Origin: Peptoniphilaceae bacterium
Lineage (GTDB): Bacteria; Bacillota; Clostridia; Tissierellales; Peptoniphilaceae
Reading direction: 5' to 3'
Length of the DNA stretch: 64,000 nucleotides
Assembly (NCBI GenBank): GCA_028726605.1
Contig: JAQYPV010000023.1
Coordinates: 62,001 to 126,000, forward strand
Position 1 is the stretch's first letter; each line of letters begins with the position of its first letter. The notes under the pieces are model-generated. The model made no database searches. It worked only from the letters and a program-made list of their open reading frames with translations, and had not been told where the DNA came from. Positions 10,591 through 20,047 of this stretch are shown here, in pieces. Both the position numbers and the translations under genes were made by a program.

Positions 10591-10802
10591 TTGAACGATC
10601 AAAAACGCCCCAAACACTAGTTCATTTTTTCAAAAGTCATAATAAAACCACAAAACCCCGATTTTTGTAGTTTTATTGAGAAAAAAGTGAAATTGAACTG
10701 CGTAAATCGGCAAAAACGAAGTTCAAAGTGAAGATTATTCGATTTGAACTTCGTTTTTGCGAAAAACGCTAGTTCAAATCGAGAATCGAGAGATTTCAAC
10801 TA
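10591..10802. repeat. AT-rich hairpin cluster with repeated TTTGAAC/GTTCAAA motifs
   Basis: Inverted repeats at 10641-10677, 10710-10760 (perfect 18-bp arms) and 10770-10802 (one mismatch). Confidence 0.7.
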
Positions 10803-10808
10803 AAGTCT

Positions 10809-10967
10809 GGCGCTCTGCGATAGAAAGGGGCCCACGCCGATGTCGTAAGCCTGATGCCGCGCGGCGGACGACAGGGCCCCGTCCCTCGAAATGACCACCA
10901 CGCCGATTCCAAACGTCTACCGTCAAGCGTCCCCGGCGGCGCTCTGCGATAGAAAGGGGCCCACGCC
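10809..10967. repeat. 30-bp exact direct repeat, two copies
   Basis: GGCGCTCTGCGATAGAAAGGGGCCCACGCC at 10809-10838 and 10938-10967. Confidence 0.9.
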
Positions 10968-11013
10968 AATGCCGAGTGCCCGCCGCCGCCCCCTGACGCC
11001 GCGAATCAGTCCC

Positions 11014-13923
11014 TCAGATCCGCGTCACCGTGTCAAACGGCGTTTTGGCCGCGTCGATGGCCTGCGCGTTGCCGATGGTGACGCGCGTCGCCTGGGCCAC
11101 GGCGCGGGTCAGGCGATCGCCTTCGCGGTGGATGTCTTCCGCCGTCGTCGCCTTCATCTCCTGCAGGCGCCGGTCGCTCCACTCCGGATCGCGGCCGGCG
11201 AGGTATTCGGAGAAATCCATGCGCCCCTTCAACGCCTCCGTCAACGGGCGATCGAATTGGCCCACCGCCCCGATGATGAAGCGGTCGAGATCCTCCGGCT
11301 CAAGGGACAAGTTTTTCACCATCTCGCCCACCTTCTCGTACACCGCATAGGTGTCGTCCAGGCGCGGATCGCGATACGACGACATCACGACCTCACCGTC
11401 CATCGTAAAGCTGGCCGCCTGCCCATACGCGCCGCCTTTCGCGCGAATCTCATTGTAGAGGATGGCATTTTCCAAAATGCTCGTGAGCACCAGGAGTTGT
11501 CCGTCGAGGCCCTTTTCCATCACGTACGGCGCGGCGATGGCGTTATACTGCACATCGGCCGTGGTCTTAAACGCCTCCGCCGCCTCCCACGGCGTAAAGA
11601 GGACGGGCACCGGTTCATACTCGTTTTGCGGGAGCGTGTCCAGATATGCCAACACGTGATCCAGGAATTCCTCCGCCGGCGCTCCGTGCGACGTCAAATT
11701 GACCACGCGATGCTTTCCCGTGAAGAGCAGATCGTAGACCGTCTCCAGCCGCGCCACGTCCTCGTCGGTGAGATGCTCCGCGAGCCTCGTGAGCACCGTG
11801 AAATAGCCCAACCCGGAGAGCTGATCCCGATAGGCCGACGTCGGATTGATGTGGGCCAGCGCCCGCGCCTTCGCATAGTAATCCCCCGCCGGGACGATGC
11901 TCATCTTGTGGTCCGCGTGGATGATGCGAATCTGCTCCGCCAGGCGCTCCCGATCCGAAAACTGCGTATGGCGGATCTGCTGATCCAGCACGTCCAGCGC
12001 CTCGCGCACGTCCGCATGCGGAAGCAACTTCGTGGAGACGAGGAGTTTACGCGCAAACCCATCCGCGTCCTCTCGCGACACCACACTCGGCGCCATATTG
12101 ATGCCGCCCGTGGATTGCTTCTCCTTGATTTCCAACGTCTTATAGTCGTAACGATCCGTGTCCAGCCGCCCCAAGAGTTCCGCCACCAACATGGCGTACG
12201 GCGCATCCGCAAGCGACAAATGCGACACGTCAAACGCCACATCCAGGTAGTGAATCCCCGCCGTCGGAAGGTCGTGGAACAAGACCACATCCTCGCCGTG
12301 GCGACGCACCTCGCGCGGCACACGCTCCTTCTGTTCCGGCAACTCCTCGCGCGACAAGACCGGCAACGTCGCCTTCGCTTCCGGCGCATCCTCCGCATTC
12401 TGCCGTTCCCGGAGTTTTTCATTCTGACAAATCAATTCCTGAAGCGCCTCCGAAGACAAACTCTCCTTGTACGCCGCCAAGCGCTCACGCGTCTTTTCAT
12501 CGCGCCGGCGGTTCTTTCCCGGCTCCGGGCGATGCACCGAGAGCACGCAGTGCGGGTTGTCCAGAAAGCGCTCCTGGATGTACTGCTCCATGGCCCCGTG
12601 CGACAACGCCTCCCGAAGCGCCTTCAGCTGCTCCTCGTAGTGGAATAACGGGAACGGGTCTTGACCGTAGTTCGCTTCATTCATGAGGATCCCCTTGAAG
12701 ATGATGCCCTTCGTCGGGTAACCCTGCTTTTCCCGCAAATTGAACTCCAGCGAGTTGAGCACGCCGTCCAGCACGTCCTGCGGAATCCCTTCCCTGACCC
12801 ACGTGGAGAGCGTCTCGCGCACGATTTCCACGAAGCGGTCGGCAAGCGCCGGATCCGTCTCCTTCACCACGATGGAGAAGCCAATCTGCTTGACGTCCAT
12901 GAGTTCGCCGTACACATCCGTCGGCTTCAACTCCCGGAACAGCGCGCGACGCAGCGGCGACGACTCCGACTGAATGAGCACATCGTCCAGCAGCACATAG
13001 AGATACCGCCTCCAGTCCGTGCGCGCCTCGTCCACGAGCCAAGAAAGCGCCAGATAACTCTTGCGCTCCGTCGGATCCTCGTCCGCCACATCGAACGTCG
13101 TCTCCAGCCGAGGCACGATGGCATCCAGATCGACGTCCTCCGGCATCGTCACCGCCGTGTCCACGCGCTCGTACTCATCCAAAAACGAAGCCAGCTGCGC
13201 AAACGACTTCTCCTCATCGATGGCGCCGTAGTAAAAGATGATGGCGTTGGACGGATGGTAGTACTGCTCGTGATAAGCCACGAAGTCCTCATACGAGAGT
13301 TCGGGAATGGCCAACGCATCCCCGCCCGCATTCTCCACGTAGATGGTACCGGGGAACAGCGCCTCCATGATCTGCTGCGACACCTGACTCTCCGGCGCAC
13401 TCATCGCCCCCTTCATCTCGTTGTAGACCACGCCCTGATAAGTGATGGGGTCCTTCGCATCGAAGATCTCATAGCGCCACCCCTCCTGACGGAAGATACG
13501 CTCATCCTGGAGCACGCTCGGGTGAAACACCGCATCCAAGTACACATCCGTCAAGTTCAGAAAGTCCTGATCGTTGCGACTCGCCACCGGGAAAATGGTC
13601 TTATCCGGGTACGTGATCGCGTTCAGATACGTCTGCAAACTGGACTGAATCATGTCCATGAACGGCTCTTTCGTCCGATACTTCTTCGAGCCGTTGAGCA
13701 CGGCGTGCTCCATGATGTGCATGTTCCCCGTGGACCCAATGGGCTTCGTCCGAAAGCCGATGGCAAAAGTCTTGTTGGGGTCGTCATTTTTCAGGTGGTA
13801 AACACGCGCACCCGTCTTGTCGTGTTCATAGAAGAGAAGCGTCGCTTGTTCTTCCGCAATGGTCTCCTGATGTTTCAACGTAAATCCCTGCACGATGTCA
13901 TCCTTTCTCCCGCGATTCACCAA
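11014..13923 (-). CDS. M16C-family (presequence-protease/insulinase-like) zinc metallopeptidase
   Basis: 969 aa; inverted zinc motif HIMEH (GNMHIMEHAVLNGSKKY) and M16C architecture. Confidence 0.93.
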   Translation of the reverse strand: MVNRGRKDDIVQGFTLKHQETIAEEQATLLFYEHDKTGARVYHLKNDDPNKTFAIGFRTKPIGSTGNMHIMEHAVLNGSKKYRTKEPFMDMIQSSLQTYLNAITYPDKTIFPVASRNDQDFLNLTDVYLDAVFHPSVLQDERIFRQEGWRYEIFDAKDPITYQGVVYNEMKGAMSAPESQVSQQIMEALFPGTIYVENAGGDALAIPELSYEDFVAYHEQYYHPSNAIIFYYGAIDEEKSFAQLASFLDEYERVDTAVTMPEDVDLDAIVPRLETTFDVADEDPTERKSYLALSWLVDEARTDWRRYLYVLLDDVLIQSESSPLRRALFRELKPTDVYGELMDVKQIGFSIVVKETDPALADRFVEIVRETLSTWVREGIPQDVLDGVLNSLEFNLREKQGYPTKGIIFKGILMNEANYGQDPFPLFHYEEQLKALREALSHGAMEQYIQERFLDNPHCVLSVHRPEPGKNRRRDEKTRERLAAYKESLSSEALQELICQNEKLRERQNAEDAPEAKATLPVLSREELPEQKERVPREVRRHGEDVVLFHDLPTAGIHYLDVAFDVSHLSLADAPYAMLVAELLGRLDTDRYDYKTLEIKEKQSTGGINMAPSVVSREDADGFARKLLVSTKLLPHADVREALDVLDQQIRHTQFSDRERLAEQIRIIHADHKMSIVPAGDYYAKARALAHINPTSAYRDQLSGLGYFTVLTRLAEHLTDEDVARLETVYDLLFTGKHRVVNLTSHGAPAEEFLDHVLAYLDTLPQNEYEPVPVLFTPWEAAEAFKTTADVQYNAIAAPYVMEKGLDGQLLVLTSILENAILYNEIRAKGGAYGQAASFTMDGEVVMSSYRDPRLDDTYAVYEKVGEMVKNLSLEPEDLDRFIIGAVGQFDRPLTEALKGRMDFSEYLAGRDPEWSDRRLQEMKATTAEDIHREGDRLTRAVAQATRVTIGNAQAIDAAKTPFDTVTRI

Positions 13924-14203
13924 AGCTCTCGGCTTTTACGCTGCGTCCTTCATTTTCACCATCCCGCTCGCTGCCTTGGTCTCTGCCTCAATTCAGTTTC
14001 CTCGTTGCGATGCTGTCCGCCGACGTTACGACACGGCCCTGAGGCATCCGACGCTGCGGCGCTGTGACTGAGCCGACCAACACTACGGCACGGCCCCTGC
14101 GCGGCTTCCGTTCACGCCCCGAGCGACTTTTCCCCCGAAACCTGTGCCAATTCGGTATCATAAGTGTATCATTCATCGTCCGAAAACAGGAAAGGGAACC
14201 ACT

Positions 14204-14962
14204 TTGCAAAAACTCATCTCATGGAACGTCAACGGCCTTCGCGCGCAGATGAAGCGCGGCTTCCTCGAGAAATACCACGCCTTTGACGCCGACTACTTCT
14301 GCCTGCAAGAGATCAAACTCCAAGCGGGACAGCTCGAAATCGACCTCCCCGACCGCTACGAGTTCTACAACTACGCCGAGCGCAAGGGCTACTCCGGCAC
14401 CGCCATCTTCGCCAAAACAGAGCCGCTCTCCGTCACCTACGGCATCGGCATGCCGGAGCACGACACCGAAGGGCGCGTCATCACGCTGGAGACGCCCCAC
14501 TACTACCTGGTGACCGTCTACACTCCGAACTCCAAGCGCAACCTGGAGCGCCTCGACTACCGCCAAGTCTGGGAGGATGACTTCCTCGCCTACCTCAAGT
14601 CCCTCGAACGCACCAAACCCGTCGTGGTCTGCGGCGACATGAACGTGGCACACAACGACATCGACCTGGCCAATCCCGCCACCAACCACAAGAGCGCCGG
14701 CTTCTCCGACGAAGAACGCGCCAAATTCAACCAACTCCTCGACGCCGGCTTCATCGACACCTTCCGCCACTTCTATCCCGATCAGACCGAAGCCTACACG
14801 TGGTGGTCCAACTTCGCCAAATCTCGTGAGCGCAACATCGGCTGGCGCATCGACTACTTCCTCGTCTCCGCAGCCCTCGCGCCCCACCTCGTCGACGCCA
14901 AGATCCACGCCGACGTCATGGGCTCCGACCACTGCCCCGTCGAACTGCTGCTGGACTTCTGA
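14204..14962 (+). CDS. exodeoxyribonuclease III (Xth/ExoA family)
   Basis: [17 protein letters not shown]...FCLQEIKLQ...[18 protein letters not shown]...[10 protein letters not shown]...[16 protein letters not shown] start at 14204 preceded by aaaggga. Confidence 0.95.
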   Translation: MQKLISWNVNGLRAQMKRGFLEKYHAFDADYFCLQEIKLQAGQLEIDLPDRYEFYNYAERKGYSGTAIFAKTEPLSVTYGIGMPEHDTEGRVITLETPHYYLVTVYTPNSKRNLERLDYRQVWEDDFLAYLKSLERTKPVVVCGDMNVAHNDIDLANPATNHKSAGFSDEERAKFNQLLDAGFIDTFRHFYPDQTEAYTWWSNFAKSRERNIGWRIDYFLVSAALAPHLVDAKIHADVMGSDHCPVELLLDF

Positions 14963-15026
14963 ACCGCACGACCGAGAAGAGACCGCGCGACGACGGTCAA
15001 ACGGCGCGGTGTCGCCGTCAAAGCCG

Positions 15027-16895
15027 TCACTGAAGGGCCGCGGCCACGTCCTCGCCGACCGACGCCGGTCCGCCCAAAATGATGACCTGGCGATTCGAAA
15101 GCGCCTCGGCCACTTCTTCGGAGAGCCGGTGCGCACGCGTGAGCAGAATGGGCGCGTGCAGCCGCTGCGCGAGCGGCGCGGCCACGAGCGCATCTGCAAA
15201 CGTCTCACCGCTCACCAGAATGGCGGGCGCCTTCTCCGAGAAACGCGCCGCCACGGCCGCACTCAGAGCATAGCGGTCCCGCCCCGTAACCCGAGACGGC
15301 GCAACCCCCGTGAGCGTCCCCAGACGACGGGCGACGCTTTCCGGCACGCTCGCCGGCCCGCCCACGATCACCACAGACGCCGGCACAGTCGAAAGGCGCG
15401 CCGCCAAGACCTCGGGCACGGCAAACGGGGTGGTGAGCGCCACCTGCGCGTCCATGGACGCGGCATACGGCGCGGCCACGAGCGCATCCGAAAACACCGT
15501 CCCGCTCACGGCCACGTAGCCCGCCGTCGACGCCAGCGTCTTGGCGTTCACCGCATAGCGGTCCGCCCCGCTGATGCGCTCCACCCGCGCCGCGGGCGCC
15601 GTCCGCGCGATGTCGTCCACCACCGGACGGCTCACCGACGAAGGTCCGCCCAACACCACCACGCGCTGCGGCGCCAGCTCCCGAAGTACCTCACGCGACG
15701 CCTCCGGCAGGGCGTCTTTTTTCGTGTACAAAATCGGCGACGCGCCCCCCGAAAGGTTGGACGCACTGATGGCATCGCCAAAGGCCATGTCGTTCACCAC
15801 GAGCACCGTATCCGCATCGCCAAAATACCGACGTGCGACTTCCGCCGCCACGTGCTCGCGCCGCGGTCCGTCGATCCGCGTACCTGTCCCCTCCGGTTGT
15901 GGCTTCGGCTCCGCGGGAGTCGACGGTTCGCTTGGCGTCGCCTCGAGGGCGACTGCGCCTTCCACGCCGCCAATCTGTGCGCGCACCGTGACCGGGCCGC
16001 GCTCCGAAAACGTCAAGATCATCTCCTCGCCGTGCGGTGCCAGCGACCCAGCCGAGGTGGGCAGCACCTCCCACGAGAGGCCATTCACGATGGGGGCAGT
16101 CATCGTCGTGCGGCCCTCGTCCGCAAACAGGTCCGTGCGTGTCACCGCACCGGTCACGCGAATCACGACATCGCGCTCCTGAGCGTCGATGCCCTCCGCC
16201 GAGAGGGCGAGAGCCGTCACGCGCGAGGCGTCGATTTCCACGGGGACGGCGTGCGGAAAAGCCGGAAGCGTCATCTTTCGCTCCGCCGGCGCTGACGAAA
16301 AGGCGAAGGCCACCTGATACACACCCGAATCCGGCGAGTAAAACGACGCCGCGCCCACGCGCTGGTAGACGGGATCGATCAACACCCGGTAGTGACCGAT
16401 CATCTGATCCGACGACTCCACGTGTGCCGCGTGCAGGTCCGTGGCCAAAAAGGCGTCCTTCTCCGCGTAAAACTGCTCCACGCCGCGGAAGATTCCGCGC
16501 TCGTTAAACGCCAGACTCTCGGCCGAATTGCGCAAGCCATTGGACGCCGTCATATAGGGATTGCGCCCGCCCCGCGGACGGATGTGCCCCGGCACCACCG
16601 TCAGTTCTGCCGCCCGCGTGCGCGCCGTCTCTTCCAGGCCATTCGACCAGACGAGCGGCACATAGCGATCCACGAGGCCTTCATCCTTCGCCTCCTTGCG
16701 GATGCGGTTCACTTCCGAGAGGAGCGCGTCGCGGTCGAAATCCTCGTACTCGCCCGTCACGAGAATGACGACGTGCCCTTCTTCCAGCTCTGTCACCGCC
16801 TGTGCCTCCGCCGGCTGCGGCAGGATCCAAGTGGCGATGACGACAGTACAAAACAGGAACTTCAAAAAAGCCGACTTCGCGTGTTTCATGGTCAC
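15027..16895 (-). CDS. secreted CAP-like protein with CWB2 repeats (paralog of 8317-10197)
   Basis: Signal peptide; NRIRKEAKDEGLVDRYVPLVWSNGLEETARTRAAELT...; C-terminal CWB2-like repeats (RISGADRYAVNAKTL, RVTGRDRYALSAAVA). Confidence 0.88.
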   Translation of the reverse strand: MTMKHAKSAFLKFLFCTVVIATWILPQPAEAQAVTELEEGHVVILVTGEYEDFDRDALLSEVNRIRKEAKDEGLVDRYVPLVWSNGLEETARTRAAELTVVPGHIRPRGGRNPYMTASNGLRNSAESLAFNERGIFRGVEQFYAEKDAFLATDLHAAHVESSDQMIGHYRVLIDPVYQRVGAASFYSPDSGVYQVAFAFSSAPAERKMTLPAFPHAVPVEIDASRVTALALSAEGIDAQERDVVIRVTGAVTRTDLFADEGRTTMTAPIVNGLSWEVLPTSAGSLAPHGEEMILTFSERGPVTVRAQIGGVEGAVALEATPSEPSTPAEPKPQPEGTGTRIDGPRREHVAAEVARRYFGDADTVLVVNDMAFGDAISASNLSGGASPILYTKKDALPEASREVLRELAPQRVVVLGGPSSVSRPVVDDIARTAPAARVERISGADRYAVNAKTLASTAGYVAVSGTVFSDALVAAPYAASMDAQVALTTPFAVPEVLAARLSTVPASVVIVGGPASVPESVARRLGTLTGVAPSRVTGRDRYALSAAVAARFSEKAPAILVSGETFADALVAAPLAQRLHAPILLTRAHRLSEEVAEALSNRQVIILGGPASVGEDVAAALQ

Positions 16896-16905
16896 CTCTT
16901 TCGGT

Positions 16906-17778
16906 TCAACGGTCGATCCGACGCCAGTTCACGTCGGAACGCCAGAGGAAAAACAGACAAAACGCCAAGGTGTAGACGAGGGCAACGAGCGGCGTGCCGT
17001 ACAAGAGGTTCGTCTCACCCATGGGCACCTCCGCCATCATGCTCGATTCCCCCAGGTAACCGAGGTCGGCCATGACTTCGCCCGGGCGGGCGTAGAGCAG
17101 GCCCTGCTCCGTGAGCAGGAGGGGAACCTTCGCAATGAGGACGGTGAGCACTTGATCCAACGCCACCAACACGCCGACGATGAAGATCACGCGCAGAAAG
17201 ACCTTCCCGTGACGCCAGTTCTTCCGCGTGGCCCACTTTTCCGTGAGCGTCATGGCCCAGTCGCCCACAAAGAGGACGAGCGTCCAACGCAAAATGAAGA
17301 GCACGAGCCCCGGCACCGACATCCCCGTGAGGAAAAACACCAAGTCACGGATTCCCGGGCCCAGCCCTTGGGCAAAGCCGCCGAACAGAACTTGCCACGA
17401 ACCGGTGACGTCCTGCCCGGGCAGCGGGAAGAGCTGTGTGGTGAGCGAGAACACCACAAACGTGAGTCCAAACGACACGATGAGGTTGAGCCACTTTGCC
17501 ACCAGGATCTTCCACGGCGCCATGGGGATGAGAAAGGTCAGCAGCCCCTCAGGTTGTGCCAGTTCACGGTGAATGTCGAAGACGACAAACGCCACGGAGG
17601 CGAGGAGCGCGGCCAGGACAAAGGCCAGGCCGAAGAGCACCGTCGGCAAGATGGACAGTTCGCTGCCACTCGGTTGCGCGCGCGCCCACAGCCACGTCAA
17701 AAGGGCGCTCACAAGTAAGACGGCGAAAAAGGGAAAACTGCGTTTCCATTCGAATGTAAATCGCTTGACCATAAGCAC
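16906..17778 (-). CDS. ABC transporter permease-like membrane protein
   Basis: Multi-TM protein in operon with ABC ATPase and GntR regulator. Confidence 0.75.
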   Translation of the reverse strand: MLMVKRFTFEWKRSFPFFAVLLVSALLTWLWARAQPSGSELSILPTVLFGLAFVLAALLASVAFVVFDIHRELAQPEGLLTFLIPMAPWKILVAKWLNLIVSFGLTFVVFSLTTQLFPLPGQDVTGSWQVLFGGFAQGLGPGIRDLVFFLTGMSVPGLVLFILRWTLVLFVGDWAMTLTEKWATRKNWRHGKVFLRVIFIVGVLVALDQVLTVLIAKVPLLLTEQGLLYARPGEVMADLGYLGESSMMAEVPMGETNLLYGTPLVALVYTLAFCLFFLWRSDVNWRRIDR

Positions 17779-18609
17779 CTACCAATCGATGTGATCTTCC
17801 ACGAGGGACAGCGCGCCGGCAAAGTGGAGGCACGTCATCACGAAGAGAAAGAGGAAGATGGGCAACGACACGAACACGCCCACCGGCGCCGCGTCAAACG
17901 ACAGCATGGACCAGTTGAGAGGATTGACCATCACGGAAGCCCCCATCTCCATTGGCGCGAGCGCAAAGGCGTTCACGTCTAAAACCACCGGAATCCGCTG
18001 CTGCAAGAAGAGCGCCACGGCATACGAGAGCACCCAGAAGATCACCGAGATGAAGAGGTCCAACACCCGAAGGACGATCTCTGGCAGCGTCGAATGTCCA
18101 CTGCGCTGGTCAAGCCGCCGCCGGGCGGTTTGCACCAACAGGACGAGGCTCACGAAGTGCACGAGTTGCAGCCCCCAGAAGAGAAGCGCAATTCCCGAGG
18201 CGGAACGCAGGGCGTTTAAGGCTTGAGTCCACAGCGTCGCGATGTTGAACGTGCCGCCCATTGTGGAGACCAATACGTACATGATGACAGCGCCCGCGGC
18301 CGCATAGAGGGCGCCGCTCAAGATGAGGCTCAACGCGATGGCCGTGAGGCCGCTGCGTTCGGGCACGGGGATGAGGTGCGCCATGGGCTCATCGTAGACG
18401 AGGTGCGCCGTGCGAAAGAGTTCGAGGGCGAAGGCAAACACCAACAAAAAGATGGTGATGACTGGAGTCATGGAATAAAGCAGTGTCGGCGAATTCTGGT
18501 TCCCCCGGCCGGTGAGCACCGCGTAGCCCAAGAGCGCCAGCGTCGTGAGCAGCACACCCCAGCGAATGCCCGCCGTGTGACGCCGTGCGCGTCGAAAGAA
18601 ATACCCCAT
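17779..18609 (-). CDS. ABC transporter permease-like membrane protein
   Basis: Multi-TM protein between the other permease and the ATPase. Confidence 0.75.
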   Translation of the reverse strand: MGYFFRRARRHTAGIRWGVLLTTLALLGYAVLTGRGNQNSPTLLYSMTPVITIFLLVFAFALELFRTAHLVYDEPMAHLIPVPERSGLTAIALSLILSGALYAAAGAVIMYVLVSTMGGTFNIATLWTQALNALRSASGIALLFWGLQLVHFVSLVLLVQTARRRLDQRSGHSTLPEIVLRVLDLFISVIFWVLSYAVALFLQQRIPVVLDVNAFALAPMEMGASVMVNPLNWSMLSFDAAPVGVFVSLPIFLFLFVMTCLHFAGALSLVEDHIDW

Positions 18610-18617
18610 GTGCCCTC

Positions 18618-19700
18618 CTACTCGTAGATTCGCCGGTAGACCGCGTCCAAGTCAGCGCCGGCCTCCTCGCGCACCACTTCCGCCGGGCCGTATTGCACCA
18701 CTTTGCCCTCGCGCAAGAAGCAGACTTCGTCGAAGATGCGCTCCAGATCTCGCACTTGGTGTGTCGTGATGAGCAGGGTGGCATCCTGGCCCATCGCCTC
18801 GATCAAGATGTCCATGACCTCCTCGCGCACGACCGGATCCACGCCGCCCAAGGGTTCATCGAGCAGGTAAAGGCGCGCCCTTCGGCTCATCACGAGTGAA
18901 ATGGTCAAGCGGTCGCGAAAGCCCTTGGAAAGCCGCACGAGCTTGGTCTTTCTGGGCAATTTTAGCCGCTCCGTGAGTTCGTCGAAGCGTGCCTGGTCGA
19001 AATCTAAAAAGAATTTGGAGAAGAAGGCGCGCGCCCGCTCAACCGTCATGTCGTCCGGCAAAAACTGACGATCCGGCAGGTAGGAGACGATCTTCTTGGT
19101 CTCGATGCCCGGCGTCATGCCGTCAATTTCGACCCGTCCCGATGTCGGGTGGGCAAGCCCCGCCAAGATGCGCAAGAGCGTGGTCTTACCCGAGCCGTTC
19201 GGCCCCAAGAGGCCCAAGACGTGGCCCTGCAAGAGCGCGAGGTTCACGCCGTCCAGCGCCTGAACGGAGCCGATGCGCTTTTTGAGATCGCGGATGAGCA
19301 CCACGGGGTGGGCTTCACTGTCACCCGGCGCATCGGCGTCCGCCGGCGCGGGCGTCTCGACCACGCCCGACCCCTCGACTGATACAGGAACCTGTTCGGC
19401 CACGCTTGACGCCTCTTCCGGGACGACTGTCCCTACAGTCTCCGCTGACATCACTTCCGACACGGCCGTCGTCTCAGCCGTCAGCAGCGCCTCTTCGGGC
19501 ACCGGCGTCGCCTGCATTTCCATCGGCGTTTCTGCCGACACCGTCGTCACGTTGGACGCGGCCGATGTCGGGACTCCCGCCGGTACGTCATGGGGCGTCG
19601 GCGTCGCCCCGTTTCCGCCCGACGCCTTCGCCTCTGCGAGCAGTTCCGCGACGGTTTTCATCTTCTCCGCGGGTTTGGTCTCATCCTTTGGCGTCATCAT
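18618..19700 (-). CDS. ABC transporter ATPase with ~130-aa low-complexity N-terminal extension
   Basis: LLGPNGSGKTTLLRILAG, LSKGFRDRLTISLVM, LYLLDEPLGGVDPVVR; start overlaps the end of the GntR gene with RBS aggaaggggg. Confidence 0.93.
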   Translation of the reverse strand: MMTPKDETKPAEKMKTVAELLAEAKASGGNGATPTPHDVPAGVPTSAASNVTTVSAETPMEMQATPVPEEALLTAETTAVSEVMSAETVGTVVPEEASSVAEQVPVSVEGSGVVETPAPADADAPGDSEAHPVVLIRDLKKRIGSVQALDGVNLALLQGHVLGLLGPNGSGKTTLLRILAGLAHPTSGRVEIDGMTPGIETKKIVSYLPDRQFLPDDMTVERARAFFSKFFLDFDQARFDELTERLKLPRKTKLVRLSKGFRDRLTISLVMSRRARLYLLDEPLGGVDPVVREEVMDILIEAMGQDATLLITTHQVRDLERIFDEVCFLREGKVVQYGPAEVVREEAGADLDAVYRRIYE

Positions 19701-20034
19701 AGCCCCCTTCCTCTAAGAAAATGCGCACCGTACGATGGTCGGGAAGACCCATCTTGCGCGTCATCGCATACAATTCTCTCACCGCCCGGCGGGCCATCGC
19801 CTCGCGGGCCTGCATCAAAAAGACGGGATCTTCACTCACCACCAAGACGCCGTCCTGTCGCTCCAAGAGCCGTTCCTGCTCAAGCAAAAAGCACGCGCGC
19901 TGAACCGTGGGTTTGGTCGTGCGATAGCGGCGCATCAAAGCCGCGATGCTCTCCAAGTTCTCTCCCGGTGGCAACGCGCCGGAAAGCACATCGGCGCGCA
20001 TCCGCGCGGCCACCTCTTGATAGAGTGTCTTCAT
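19681..20034 (-). CDS. GntR-family (YtrA-like short subfamily) regulator
   Basis: MKTLYQEVAARMRADVLSGALPPGENLESIAALMRRYRTTKPTVQRACFLLEQERLL; RBS ggaggaaaac; start trimmed from ORF 19681..20109. Confidence 0.88.
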   Translation of the reverse strand: MKTLYQEVAARMRADVLSGALPPGENLESIAALMRRYRTTKPTVQRACFLLEQERLLERQDGVLVVSEDPVFLMQAREAMARRAVRELYAMTRKMGLPDHRTVRIFLEEGGYDDAKG

Positions 20035-20047
20035 GTTTTCCTCCGGG

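Noticed and set aside
10891-12648. 585-aa + strand ORF antisense to the M16C peptidase
   Set aside because: Arg/His-rich translation typical of antisense frames in GC-rich DNA; the minus-strand peptidase has clear family motifs.
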